Below, one piece after another: positions 6,931-15,069 of a stretch of DNA of 64,000 nucleotides. The position numbers and the translations under genes were made by a program. Numbering within the stretch: position 1 is the first letter of the stretch; every line of letters begins with the position of its first letter. Below the pieces are notes generated by a model. It saw nothing but the letters and a program-made list of their open reading frames with translations. It ran no database searches and was not told the DNA's origin. The DNA comes from Streptomyces indicus (GTDB taxonomy: Bacteria; Actinomycetota; Actinomycetes; Streptomycetales; Streptomycetaceae): assembly GCF_900100315.1 (NCBI RefSeq), contig NZ_FNFF01000015.1:1-64000 (forward strand). Reading direction: 5' to 3'.

Positions 6931-8516
6931 AGGACGTCCTCCGGGGTCAGCGGGTCGGGTTGCTCAGGAGCCGGGTCGCCGGGCGGGCCGCCGTGCGTCC
7001 AGGGCGTCGCCTCCGCGTCGGGCAGCTTCGCCCCGCCCCGCGCGTCGTGCTCGAACAGCGTCCAGCACAGCCGGTCGCCCTTCCCCGGCACGGACCCCTC
7101 GTCGGGCTCCTTGCCGCGCCCCATCTTGTCCAGGATCCGCAGCACGACCCCGCCCTCGCCGTCATACCCGACGAACTCGGCCGACTGGGGCTTGCCCTGG
7201 AGCGACCGGTACACCTTCGCGCCCGCTCCGAGATGCGGCCGGTCCTCCGTCCGCACGGTGATCAGCGGGCGCGGCCGGGGCCGCTTGTCCTCCGTGTACG
7301 CCATCACCGCCTCGGTGACCTCACCGGCGAAGGCCTCGCCGGTCAGCCGCCGTCCCGCCATCACGAGCGGGTCGTCCAGCGCCTCGTGCGCCTCCAGGCG
7401 GGCCTGCGCCTCCTCGCGCCGCTGCAGCTTGCGGGCCGCGGTCACCGCGTCGTCGCGGCGCGGCTGCGGGGGCTCGCCCGCCACGACGCGGTCGCGGTGG
7501 CCGGTGTACGACCACAGGTCGCGGGTCCAGCGCTCCCCGTTGTGCCCCGCGTCGGGCAGGGTGCGCAGCAGGTCGAGGCCGCGCCACACCGCGTCCCAGG
7601 TGGGGCGGGTGCGCGAGGCGATGAGGCGGGCGATCTCCCGTTGCGCCGCGGCCAGTTCGCCCAGCCGGTCGTCCGCGTCCAGGCCGTCCTCGGCCGCCTG
7701 GAGCGCGGTCCGCGCGCGGTCGAAACGCTCGATGGCCGGGGCGAGCAGCCGGTTGTCGAAGGCCGGATCGGTAGCCGGACCCGCGGGCGGGCACAGCAGC
7801 TGGCCCTCCGCGTCACGGCCCAGCTCCGCCTCCAGGGCGGCCTCGGCTCCGGTCCTGCCCGGCGGCGGATCGATCCAGGCGAGCAGGGCGCCCAGATGCT
7901 GGTCCTCCAGGCTGGACTGGCCCGTGGCCCAGTGCCGCCCGAGCAGCTCGGTCATCGCGAGCAGCTGGGCGGAGCCCGGCACATGGGCCCGCTCACCGAA
8001 GTGCGTCAGCCAGCGGCCGAGCAGCGGCACCCGCGGGGGAGCGGGATAGGGCGTGTCCGGGTCCTGCTCGGCGGTCCGCCGGAAGCGCATGGAGCGCCCC
8101 AGCAGCCGGACGAACTCCACACCGGCGCGGCTCGGGACGATCAACTGCGGTGCGTCCACGCACAGTTCGACCTCGACCTTGACCTTCTTGCCGGTCTCGG
8201 GATCCGTCTCGTTCCGCGTCTCGGGCTGGGTCTGACCCGCGAAGGACTCCACGTACGGCAGGACTTCCTCGGCCAGCTCGGCCAGGAACGCGAACCGCAG
8301 CTCACGGTCGCGCGGCTGCGGCACGACGAGCAGCCGCGGCTGCGCGCGGTCGGTGCCGACCAGCGCGCCGAGCGGCGCCCCCGCCTCGCCCGCGGTGGTC
8401 AGCGGCACGAACACCAGGGGACGCTCGGACAGATGGCGGTGCCGCACGGTGGCCGTGGGCTGCGCCCGGCCGCTCTGCACGGCCTCGAACCGGGCCAGGG
8501 TGGTGATCAGCGACAT
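6927..8516 (-). CDS. Unknown 529-aa protein of the nuclease-helicase operon
   Basis: I recognise no named family. The N-terminal half is mixed alpha/beta (LVFVPLTTAG, PRLLVVPQPRDRELRFAFLAELAEE, VELCVDAPQLIVPSRAGVEFVRLLG). The middle, from about residue 250, is helical and coiled-coil-like (ERFDRARTALQAAEDGLDADDRLGELAAAQREIARL in two stretches). The C-terminal 100 residues contain a small beta-barrel-like stretch (GAKVYRSLQGKPQSAEFVGY then GGVVLRILDKMGRG). The gene overlaps both neighbours (10 bp with the nuclease, 4 bp with the helicase), so all three must be made together. A plausible role is to supply the accessory or bridging domains missing from the minimal helicase. ATG 8516 is the start consistent with the overlap. 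Confidence 0.75.
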   Translation of the reverse strand: MSLITTLARFEAVQSGRAQPTATVRHRHLSERPLVFVPLTTAGEAGAPLGALVGTDRAQPRLLVVPQPRDRELRFAFLAELAEEVLPYVESFAGQTQPETRNETDPETGKKVKVEVELCVDAPQLIVPSRAGVEFVRLLGRSMRFRRTAEQDPDTPYPAPPRVPLLGRWLTHFGERAHVPGSAQLLAMTELLGRHWATGQSSLEDQHLGALLAWIDPPPGRTGAEAALEAELGRDAEGQLLCPPAGPATDPAFDNRLLAPAIERFDRARTALQAAEDGLDADDRLGELAAAQREIARLIASRTRPTWDAVWRGLDLLRTLPDAGHNGERWTRDLWSYTGHRDRVVAGEPPQPRRDDAVTAARKLQRREEAQARLEAHEALDDPLVMAGRRLTGEAFAGEVTEAVMAYTEDKRPRPRPLITVRTEDRPHLGAGAKVYRSLQGKPQSAEFVGYDGEGGVVLRILDKMGRGKEPDEGSVPGKGDRLCWTLFEHDARGGAKLPDAEATPWTHGGPPGDPAPEQPDPLTPEDVL

Positions 8517-9703
8517 GCGGCGCCCGCCTCCCGTACGCCTGCGGCTTCTTCCGTACGCACGGCCGCCTCCTCCATGCGGGGAGCGGGCGGCGCGGACGCG
8601 AGGGCCTCCGCGCGCAGGGCCGCGGCCCGGCGCAGGGCGGCCACCGCCGGGTCGTCCGGGTCGCCGGCCTCGCCGCGGGCGGCGGTCAACACCGCGTCCA
8701 CCGTGGCCAGTTCGCCCAGCTCGCCGCGGATCGCGCGGCCGAGTGCGGTGACCGCGCCCTGCTCGCGCGCCCGGTCGCGGCAGTGGAAGGCCAGCTCGCA
8801 GGCGGCCAGGCACTCCGGCGCATACGTGGCCGGCACCGACTCGACCGCGTGCGTGAGCTGCTCGGCGGGCTGGTCGAGCGCGAAGGTCGTGCCCGGCGCG
8901 AGGGCCGACGCGATGTCCTCGATGCGCGTGAGCCGGGCCAACTGGCGGCGGGTCACCGCCCGTTGCTTACGGATGTCGACGAGCGAGGCGGTCGGCAGGT
9001 TGGAGAAGTCCTTCGGGCAGACGAGCAGGATGCCGTGGCCCACCTCGGGCGCGGGGTCGATCCGCGCGGCGATCCGCTCGAGTGCCAGCACATAGACGGC
9101 GGCCTGGCGGGCGGCGGCGCCGACCTTCGCGGCGTCGGCCGAACCGTCGATCATCGGGAAGGACTTGATCTCCACGACCGCCCACCGGCCGTCGGGGTGC
9201 ACCACCACGGCGTCCGGCTCCAGGAACGCGGACGAACCGGCCACGTCGAGCGCCACCATCGGATGGTCGAGCAGCGTCCAGGCGCCGGCCTCCGCCTCGC
9301 CCAGGGCGAGCTCGGTGCGGGCGGCGCGGCCCTCGGGGCCGACGGCGGTGAGCTCGGGCACGCGGGAGGTGGCGGGGGTGGGCTCGGGGCCGCCGAGCTT
9401 CTGGTGGGCCAGGCGGAGCAGCTCGGCGCCGCCGTCGCCCTTGACCCGGGCCTCGAACGCATTGCCCCGGATGAACGCGAACTGCGACTGCCCGAACCCG
9501 GACGGGGAGCCGAGGGCTTCGGCGAGGGCGGACTTGTCCACCCCCGCACCGTCGAGCAACGCCCGCCTGCGGCACCCCGGGTTGGCCGCGAGCGCGGCGA
9601 GCGCCCGGGCGTCCAGCGGCTTGGGCTGGGCGTCGGGTCCGCGCAGGGTGGCGAGCCGCGTCCGCAGGGGTTCGGCTCCGGTCGTCGTCGGGATTTCGCT
9701 CAC
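8507..9703 (-). CDS. PD-(D/E)XK nuclease with Fe-S cysteines (Cas4/AddB/Dna2-like)
   Basis: From GTG 9703 the protein has 398 residues and shows a complete RecB/Cas4 nuclease signature: GNAFEARV (E84) as motif I, D164 in LEPDAVVV as motif II, E178-x-K180 in WAVVEIKSF as motif III, and Q200-x3-Y204 as motif IV. Four cysteines bracket the domain as in Fe-S nucleases: C44 before it and C298-x3-C302-x5-C308 after it, the layout of AddB, Cas4 and Dna2. It is the first gene of an overlapping operon with an unknown protein and a UPF1-like helicase. An upstream ATG at 9835 exists, but its extra 44 codons look non-coding. No Cas genes are nearby, so a DNA repair or end-processing role, or defence, is more likely than CRISPR adaptation. 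Confidence 0.85.
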   Translation of the reverse strand: MSEIPTTTGAEPLRTRLATLRGPDAQPKPLDARALAALAANPGCRRRALLDGAGVDKSALAEALGSPSGFGQSQFAFIRGNAFEARVKGDGGAELLRLAHQKLGGPEPTPATSRVPELTAVGPEGRAARTELALGEAEAGAWTLLDHPMVALDVAGSSAFLEPDAVVVHPDGRWAVVEIKSFPMIDGSADAAKVGAAARQAAVYVLALERIAARIDPAPEVGHGILLVCPKDFSNLPTASLVDIRKQRAVTRRQLARLTRIEDIASALAPGTTFALDQPAEQLTHAVESVPATYAPECLAACELAFHCRDRAREQGAVTALGRAIRGELGELATVDAVLTAARGEAGDPDDPAVAALRRAAALRAEALASAPPAPRMEEAAVRTEEAAGVREAGAACR

Positions 9704-9963
9704 CTGCGGAAGTCTCGCACTTCCCACTGACAACACGTCGGTGATGCCGGATACGGAGACTCGTCCTGCGGCCGACACGGGGCCCGCCCCGCGCGTCGGG
9801 CGGCTCGTCCCGTGGGCTCGGGGCTTGTCCCGCATGCTGAGCGACTCGGCCCCCGGGTCGGTCGGGACTCGTCCCGCTCTCGTCCCGCTGCTGGGCAGCC
9901 CGTCCGGCGAGCTCGGTGGCCCGCTCCCGCGCCAGGTGAATCGCCCCCGGCGCCAGGTGCCTC

Positions 9964-10569
9964 TCAGCGGCAGCCGTCCGCCGCCGCGATCATGCGGGCC
10001 GCCTCACCGAGTGCCTCGCGCAGGGCGGCCGGGTCCGTCACGGGGCTCTCGTCCGTGGGCGGCAGGAGCCAGTCCGCTCCCTGGTCCGCGCCGGCCGCCG
10101 CGGCCAGCGGCAGACCGCGGCCCGCGGTCTGGGTGCAGGCGGAACCCGGCAGGTCCCAGGCGTCCGCCGTGCCGGCCGGCACCACGAACCCGAGGGTGTC
10201 GCGGCTGTCGTCGTGCAGCACGGGGCCGATCGCGGGGGCGCCCCTGCGCAGGATGTCCACGGCCTCCAGGCCCTGCCGGGTCGGCACGGTCACCAGGTCG
10301 CACGCGCCGGGCGGCGTGCTCGCGTCCGCGGAGGGCAGGTGCTGGGCGGAGGAGGCCGGGGAGACACCGGCCGGGGCGGCCGAAACCGGGGCGGCGGCGG
10401 CCGGGGGCGGCGCGAGCACATGGACAGGGGCGCTGACCGGCACCGGCGTACTCATCGGCATCGGCGTGCCGACCGGCACCGGGGGCGCGCTCATCGGTAC
10501 CGACGCGACGGGCCAGGGCGGGGCCAAGATCTCCCCGGCCCGCTGCGTACGGGAGCCGCTGCTGTCCAT
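9964..10569 (-). CDS. Prim-Pol-fold-like protein with Pro/Ala linker
   Basis: This 201-residue protein has an N-terminal 85-residue low-complexity segment rich in P, V, A and M (repeated PVPVSTPVP-like runs). A C-terminal domain matches the protein at 124-714 in motif order: CDLVTVPTRQGLEAVDIL, AIGPVLHDDSRDTLGFVVPAGTA, then DWLLPP and a closing ALREALGEAARM helix. It is therefore a divergent relative of Streptomyces Prim-Pol-like small proteins, with no visible catalytic residues. Start choice is uncertain: ATG 10569 has GGAAG upstream, but an in-frame TTG 15 bp earlier is better placed behind GGAGGGG. Confidence 0.65.
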   Translation of the reverse strand: MDSSGSRTQRAGEILAPPWPVASVPMSAPPVPVGTPMPMSTPVPVSAPVHVLAPPPAAAAPVSAAPAGVSPASSAQHLPSADASTPPGACDLVTVPTRQGLEAVDILRRGAPAIGPVLHDDSRDTLGFVVPAGTADAWDLPGSACTQTAGRGLPLAAAAGADQGADWLLPPTDESPVTDPAALREALGEAARMIAAADGCR

Positions 10570-10966
10570 ACCGGCTTCCAACAAGGGAACCCCTCCTGGC
10601 TCAGGATGCTCGGATCGAGCTGACATCGATCGAGCTGACGTTGATCGTGCTGAGGATGCGCAGGGTCGGAATATGCGGCGCGGGGGCAGGGCGGCGCAGG
10701 AACGTCAAAGCAGCGTCGCGGCCGAACCTGTGCGGGGACCCGTCGCCGCATGGTTCAACGCGCCGCCGCGTCAACGGCTACGGCGTCGAATCGCCGCATT
10801 GGATGGCAGATGATGGCGGATCACGGCTGGGATTTCCGGTTTGTAGCAGAACTCTGCGTGCCGCACCCGTCACTCCCGGTACGTTCGTCACTCGCCGGAG
10901 CCACCGGACCGTGACATCGGAACGTGGCACCGGGCCCACCGTGAGCCGTGACGAGAGGGCTGTTCC
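10570..10966. other. Intergenic region with short direct repeats
   Basis: This 397-bp divergent gap contains no convincing gene. Around 10612-10650 the 12-mer GATCGAGCTGAC occurs twice in tandem, followed by the variant GATCGTGCTGAG (period about 16 bp), close to the start of the minus-strand gene, which may be a regulator-binding cluster. The rest must contain promoters for both flanking genes, but I cannot place a -10/-35 pair confidently. Confidence 0.4.
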
Positions 10967-12643
10967 ATGGCGTCGTCCTCGCGGAGTTCAGCGACTTCCC
11001 CCGCAGCGATGACCGCACCCGCAGCGATGACCGCATCGCCGGCGGCGACCGCACCCGCAGCGAGCGCACCCGCCCCTGCCGCCGAGGCGGGCGGTGCCCC
11101 CGCGCCGCGGCCGAATAGGGCCTTCCGCATGCTGCGCGGCAGCCTGTCGCCCGGCGAGTTCGCCGCGGCCGTCCGCAGGGCCGCGCGCGAGATCGGCGAG
11201 CGGGTCTCCTGCGACGCCCGCTATGTGGGGCGCGTGGAGGCGGGCGAGATCCGCTGCCCCAACTACGCGTACGAGCGGGTCTTCCTGCACATGTTCCCCG
11301 GGCGCACCCTCACCGACATGGGGTTCGCGCCCCGCGAGACCGTCCGCGGGCGCAGGGCGCGCGCGGCGGCCCGCACGCCCGTCCCGCACCCCGAGCACCC
11401 GCGCGGACGGGAAGATCTTCAGCGCGTACGGGAAGACCTCCCGCCGCTGCCCCGCGTCCCGGCCGCGCGCGCCACCCGCGCCGGCTCCCCGCCGCCGGGC
11501 GCCACCACCTCGAATCGCGCCGGCTCCCCGCCGCCGGGCGCCACCACCTCGAATCGCGCCGGCTCCCCACCGCCGGGCGCCACCCCGTATTTGCCGGGCG
11601 CCACCCCGTACTTGAAGCACCCAGAGGAGAGCGACGTGCTGCGTCGCGTGTTCATGACCGGCACCACGGCGGCGGTCGCCTCCGCCGCCGCCCCGCTGAG
11701 CCTCGCCCCGCCCGCGGCCGCCGCGCCGTCGCGCCGACGGGTGGGCGTCCCCGAGGCCGACGCGGTCGAGGAGGCGGTGCGCCGGATCCGGCTGCTCGAC
11801 GACCGGCACGGCGCCGACGGCCTGTACCGGCGCGCGGCCGGCCCGCTGCGCAGTGCCTACGCGCTGCTCGACGAGGGCACTGCCCGCCAGTCCGTACTCG
11901 ACCGGCTCCAGGCGAGCGCGGGTGAACTGGCCATCTCGGTGGGCTGGTTGGCGCACGACTCGGGGCGCTACGAGGACGCGCGCTCGCACTACGGGGAGGC
12001 GCTGGCCACCGCGCGGCTGCTCGCCGACCCGGCCTTGGAGGCGCACGCGTTCTGCAACATGTCGTTCCTGGCCCGTGACGCGGGCCGGCCGCGCGAGGCG
12101 GTGCGCGCGGCGCAGGCCGCGCAGCGGGCGGCCGGACCGCTCGGCTCCGACCGGCTGCTCTCGCTGCTCGCGCTGCGCGAGGCCGGCGGGCTCGCGGGCC
12201 TGTCCGACCGGGCCGGCTGCGAGCAGGCGCTCGCCCGCGCCCAGCGGCTCTTCGGCCGTGGGCCCTCGGAGGCCGACCCGGAGTGGATGTCCTTCTTCGG
12301 CGCGGCCGAGCTCGCGGGCCTGGAGGCGCAGTGCTGGTCGGCGCTCGGCGAGTGGTCGCGGGCCAGTTCCCACGCGCGTACGGCCGTTGCTCTCCAGGAC
12401 CCGCACTTCACGCGCAACATTGCGCTGTACACGGCCGAGCTCGCCGACGACCTGGCCCGCGCGGGCCGGCCCGACGAGGCCGCCGCGGCGGGCAGCCGGG
12501 TGCTCGACCTGCTCGGCGAGGTCGGCTCGACCCGCGTCCAGGCGATACTGCGCGGCACGGCACGCGTCCTGCTCCCGCACCGGCGCGCATCCGGAGTGGC
12601 CCGCTTCCTGGAGCGGCACGGAGGACTCGGGCGTACGGCCTGA
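10967..12643 (+). CDS. XRE/TPR regulator, NsdA/NsdB-like
   Basis: A 558-residue protein in three parts. An Ala/Thr-rich N-tail covers residues 1-50. A helix-turn-helix-like domain follows at about 55-125, including the family stretches SPGEFAAAVRRAAREIG and RYVGRVEAGEIRCPNYAYERVF. After a proline-rich linker with tandem repeats, the C-terminal 320 residues form a TPR-type helical array (HYGEALATARLLADPALEAHAFCNMSF and similar). Streptomyces NsdA/NsdB, which repress sporulation and antibiotic synthesis, have this plan, so a developmental or metabolic regulator is likely; the exact orthologue is not established. A hydrophobic TGTTAAVASAAAPLSLAPP stretch after the linker resembles an export or membrane segment, odd for a DNA-binding protein. 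ATG 10967 follows a weak ribosome-binding site. Confidence 0.8.
   Translation: MASSSRSSATSPAAMTAPAAMTASPAATAPAASAPAPAAEAGGAPAPRPNRAFRMLRGSLSPGEFAAAVRRAAREIGERVSCDARYVGRVEAGEIRCPNYAYERVFLHMFPGRTLTDMGFAPRETVRGRRARAAARTPVPHPEHPRGREDLQRVREDLPPLPRVPAARATRAGSPPPGATTSNRAGSPPPGATTSNRAGSPPPGATPYLPGATPYLKHPEESDVLRRVFMTGTTAAVASAAAPLSLAPPAAAAPSRRRVGVPEADAVEEAVRRIRLLDDRHGADGLYRRAAGPLRSAYALLDEGTARQSVLDRLQASAGELAISVGWLAHDSGRYEDARSHYGEALATARLLADPALEAHAFCNMSFLARDAGRPREAVRAAQAAQRAAGPLGSDRLLSLLALREAGGLAGLSDRAGCEQALARAQRLFGRGPSEADPEWMSFFGAAELAGLEAQCWSALGEWSRASSHARTAVALQDPHFTRNIALYTAELADDLARAGRPDEAAAAGSRVLDLLGEVGSTRVQAILRGTARVLLPHRRASGVARFLERHGGLGRTA
11478..11615 (+). repeat. In-frame 39-bp and 21-bp tandem repeats
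   Basis: A 39-bp unit starting GCGCCGGCTCCCCGCCGCCG begins at 11478, 11517 and 11556 (third copy truncated, with one substitution), encoding repeats of RAGSPPPGATTSN. It runs into two copies of a 21-bp unit at 11574-11615 encoding PGATPYL. All units are multiples of three, so copy-number change would preserve the frame of the TPR regulator and only alter its linker length. Confidence 0.95.
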
Positions 12644-12729
12644 GACGGCGAGGGCTCGGGCGTACCGTCTGAGGGGGTGCGGGCCTATTGCCTGAGGGAG
12701 GCCAGGAGCAGGGGCTCTTCCGGCTGCTC

Positions 12730-13326
12730 TCAGCCTTCGAGATGCCCCGTCTCGTTCCACGACTCGATCGCCGGTTCGCCGTAGGCCCAGCCCAGGACCG
12801 ACAGGGACGTCGGGTTGAGGCGGATGCGGGCGGCGAAGTCGAGCGGGAGGCCGAGCCAGCGGGCGCCGATCGAGCGCAGGATGTGGCCGTGCGCGAAGAC
12901 GAGCACGTCCCGGTCCGCCGAGCGCGCCCACGCGACCACCTCGTCCGCGCGCGCCGTGACCTCGGCCAGGGTCTCGCCGCCGGGGACGCCGTCGCGCCAG
13001 ATGAACCAGCCCGGCCGGACCGCCTGGATCTCGGCCGGCGTCATGCCCTCGTACGCGCCGTAGTCCCACTCCATGAGGGTGTCCCAGCGCTCGGCGCGCT
13101 TCCCGAAACCGGCGATCTCGCAGGTCTCGGCCGCGCGCGCGAGCGGCGAGGTGCGCACCTCGACGTCGGCGAGGCCGTTGTACGGGGCGCGGTGCAGCCG
13201 CTCGCCGAGCAGCTTCGCGCCCGCCCGGCCCTCGTCGAGCAGCGGGATGTCCGTCCGGCCGGTGTGCTTGCCGGACAGGGACCACGCGGTCTGTCCGTGC
13301 CGGGCCAGGAGGATGCGGGCTGCCAT
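12730..13326 (-). CDS. Histidine phosphatase family protein
   Basis: A 198-residue branch-1 phosphoglycerate-mutase-like phosphatase. The catalytic RHG is in LLARHGQTAW (residues 8-14), an Arg follows in VRTSPLARAAETCEIAG, the proton donor is in MEWDYGAYEGM, and the second catalytic His is in VLVFAHGHILRSI. The length and motif spacing fit small-molecule phosphatases (phosphosugars or cofactor intermediates) rather than glycolytic mutase. It is convergent with the TPR regulator gene. The 3' end of that regulator gene (GGGCGTACGGCCTGAG) is imperfectly duplicated in the gap. Confidence 0.92.
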   Translation of the reverse strand: MAARILLARHGQTAWSLSGKHTGRTDIPLLDEGRAGAKLLGERLHRAPYNGLADVEVRTSPLARAAETCEIAGFGKRAERWDTLMEWDYGAYEGMTPAEIQAVRPGWFIWRDGVPGGETLAEVTARADEVVAWARSADRDVLVFAHGHILRSIGARWLGLPLDFAARIRLNPTSLSVLGWAYGEPAIESWNETGHLEG

Positions 13327-13595
13327 GGGTCGCTCCAGAACTGCGAAGGGGTACGGGGCCGTGCACGCGCCGTGGGCGGTGCGTACGGGACGGGCCGGGG
13401 GTCCGTACGTGCCGGGGTGCGTAGGTGCCGACGTACCGGATGCTGACGTTTCGGGCGTATCGCCGTTGATCGCCTCGCCTGTCCATCATCGCTCACGCGG
13501 GACGAACCCACCGCCGCCCGCCCCCGGGCACCTTGCGCCGCCGCCCCGGGCACCTCGCAGCGCGCCCCCGTCCGCCCCCGCCGCATAATGGCCAG

Positions 13596-14447
13596 ATGGC
13601 CAGGAGGAGAAGTGCAGCTCAGGCGGTGGTCGAGACCGTCGACGGCGGGCTCGCCGAGCTGATGCCCGATCCGGACCGGCCGCGCGCCTGGACCCTGCTC
13701 GTGGACGGCGCACCCCAGTCCCACGTGGACCTCGACGATCCGGCCTATCTGGACTTCTCGTACCAGCGCCGCCTCGGACATGTCATCGACCTGATCGCCG
13801 CCCCCGGCCGGCCGCTCCAGGCGGTCCATCTCGGCGGCGGCGCCTTCACGCTGGCCCGCTACGTGGCCGGCACGCGCCCGCGCTCCGTGCAGCAGATCGT
13901 CGAGCGCGACGCCGCCCTCGTCCAACTGGTGCGCAGGGAGCTCCCGTTGGACCCGGGCGCGCGGATCAGGGTGCGGTCCACCGACGCACGCGAGGGACTC
14001 GCGAAGATCCCCGACGGCTGGGCGGATCTCGTCATCGCCGACGTGTTCAGCGCCGCGCGCACCCCCGCACACCTGACGAGCGTGGAGTTCCTGGAGGACG
14101 TACGCCGGGTCGTCCGGCCGGGCGGGCACTACGCCGCCAACCTCGCGGACGGCCCGCCGCTCGCGCATCTGCGCGGCCAGATCGCCACCGCCGCCACAGT
14201 CTTCCCGGAGCTGGCCCTGGCGGCCGACCCCGCGGTGCTGCGCGGCAAGCGGTTCGGCAACGCGGTCCTGGTCGCCTCCGACGCCGCGCTCCCCGTCGCG
14301 GAGCTGACCCGCCGTATCGCCTCCGACCCCCACCCCGGCCGCGTCGAACACGGCCGCGCCCTCGCGGACTTCACCGGGGGAGCGGCCGCGGTGCGCGATG
14401 CGGCGGCCGTCGCCTCACCGGCGCCTCCGCCAGGTGTCTTCCGCTGA
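13596..14447 (+). CDS. Spermidine-synthase-like methyltransferase-fold protein
   Basis: A 283-residue protein with the Rossmann fold of spermidine synthases and small methyltransferases. The SAM-site strand LQAVHLGGGAFTLARYV is followed by a QQIVERDAALVQLVR acidic loop, a VRSTDAREGL segment and the DLVIADVFSAARTPAHLTSVEFLEDVRRVVRPGG region. It opens with a beta-stranded domain (AWTLLVDGAPQSHVDLDDP) like aminopropyltransferases but is probably not a true SpeE, because the polyamine-binding acidic residues are not conserved by eye. ATG 13596 is used; the AGGAGGAG just inside the frame is not its ribosome-binding site. Confidence 0.85.
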   Translation: MARRRSAAQAVVETVDGGLAELMPDPDRPRAWTLLVDGAPQSHVDLDDPAYLDFSYQRRLGHVIDLIAAPGRPLQAVHLGGGAFTLARYVAGTRPRSVQQIVERDAALVQLVRRELPLDPGARIRVRSTDAREGLAKIPDGWADLVIADVFSAARTPAHLTSVEFLEDVRRVVRPGGHYAANLADGPPLAHLRGQIATAATVFPELALAADPAVLRGKRFGNAVLVASDAALPVAELTRRIASDPHPGRVEHGRALADFTGGAAAVRDAAAVASPAPPPGVFR

Positions 14448-14532
14448 CGGCCGGGGATCTTTTCGCTGCCGATCCATGGGCGGCGGCCGCCTGCGCGGGC
14501 TAGAGTCCCGCCACGCGACAACGGGGGACAGC

Positions 14533-14952
14533 ATGCGGGGGAAGCACAAGCTGGCGCTGGCGGCGGGGGTGGTCGTCCTGGCCGCGGCGCCGACGGTGTA
14601 CGTGTTGCAGGAGCGGGCCGAGGCGGCCGAGCGGGAGGCGCTCGAGCAGGCCGTCGAGGAGCTCTTCCAGGCGGAGGCCGACCGGGATGTCGCCGGGCGT
14701 ACCGAGCTGGTCGAGCCCGACCGCGTCTGGCAGAAGTTCGACGCCGAGGCCGTGGGCTTCGATGTGACGCGGGACGGGTCCCGCGCCACGGTCGATGTCA
14801 CCCAGACGGTGACCATGTACACCACGGACCGGCGCGGCGGCGACCTCCGCGCCGAAGTGCCGTCCGTGGCGACCCGCATCCTCGTGTTCGAGTCCGTCGA
14901 CGGGGACTGGCGGATGGTCGAGGACGTGACCGAGCGGGAGCTCGCGGACTGA
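14533..14952 (+). CDS. Membrane-anchored/secreted protein, 139 aa
   Basis: The N-terminus KHKLALAAGVVVLAAAPTVYVL is an uncleaved anchor or signal peptide. The remaining 110 residues begin with a charged helix (ERAEAAEREALEQAVEELFQAEADRD) and then a beta-rich domain resembling NTF2/SnoaL-like extracytoplasmic modules (GFDVTRDGSRATVDVTQTVTMYTT... ILVFESVDGDWRMVEDVT). The protein is not recognised at family level. ATG 14533 follows CGGGGGACAGC. It may share transcription with the spermidine-synthase-like gene 85 bp upstream. Confidence 0.75.
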   Translation: MRGKHKLALAAGVVVLAAAPTVYVLQERAEAAEREALEQAVEELFQAEADRDVAGRTELVEPDRVWQKFDAEAVGFDVTRDGSRATVDVTQTVTMYTTDRRGGDLRAEVPSVATRILVFESVDGDWRMVEDVTERELAD

Positions 14953-14957
14953 GGGGC

Positions 14958-15035
14958 GAGGCTGCCTCCGCCACTGAGGCTGCGTCCGCAACTGAGGCTG
15001 CCTCCGCCACTGAGGCGAGGGCTGCCTCCGGCAAT
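14958..15035. repeat. 18-bp non-coding tandem repeat
   Basis: Three near-identical 18-bp units (GAGGCTGCCTCCGCCACT and variants) run from 14958 to 15011, followed by a diverged 24-bp fourth unit. The array starts five bases after the stop of the upstream gene and lies in a convergent intergenic region. No coding role is apparent. Confidence 0.9.
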
Positions 15036-15069
15036 CAGGACGGCAGGAGGCGGCCCGCACGGCCGTGCC

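Noticed and set aside
9704..9835. Longer N-terminus for the Fe-S nuclease from ATG 9835
   Set aside because: The additional 44 residues look like translated promoter DNA; the nuclease fold begins well after GTG 9703.
11478..11615. Tandem repeats considered as a CRISPR array
   Set aside because: Units are contiguous with no unique spacers, are in frame within a coding region, and there are no cas genes. The Cas4-like nuclease at 8507 is linked to a helicase, not to an array.
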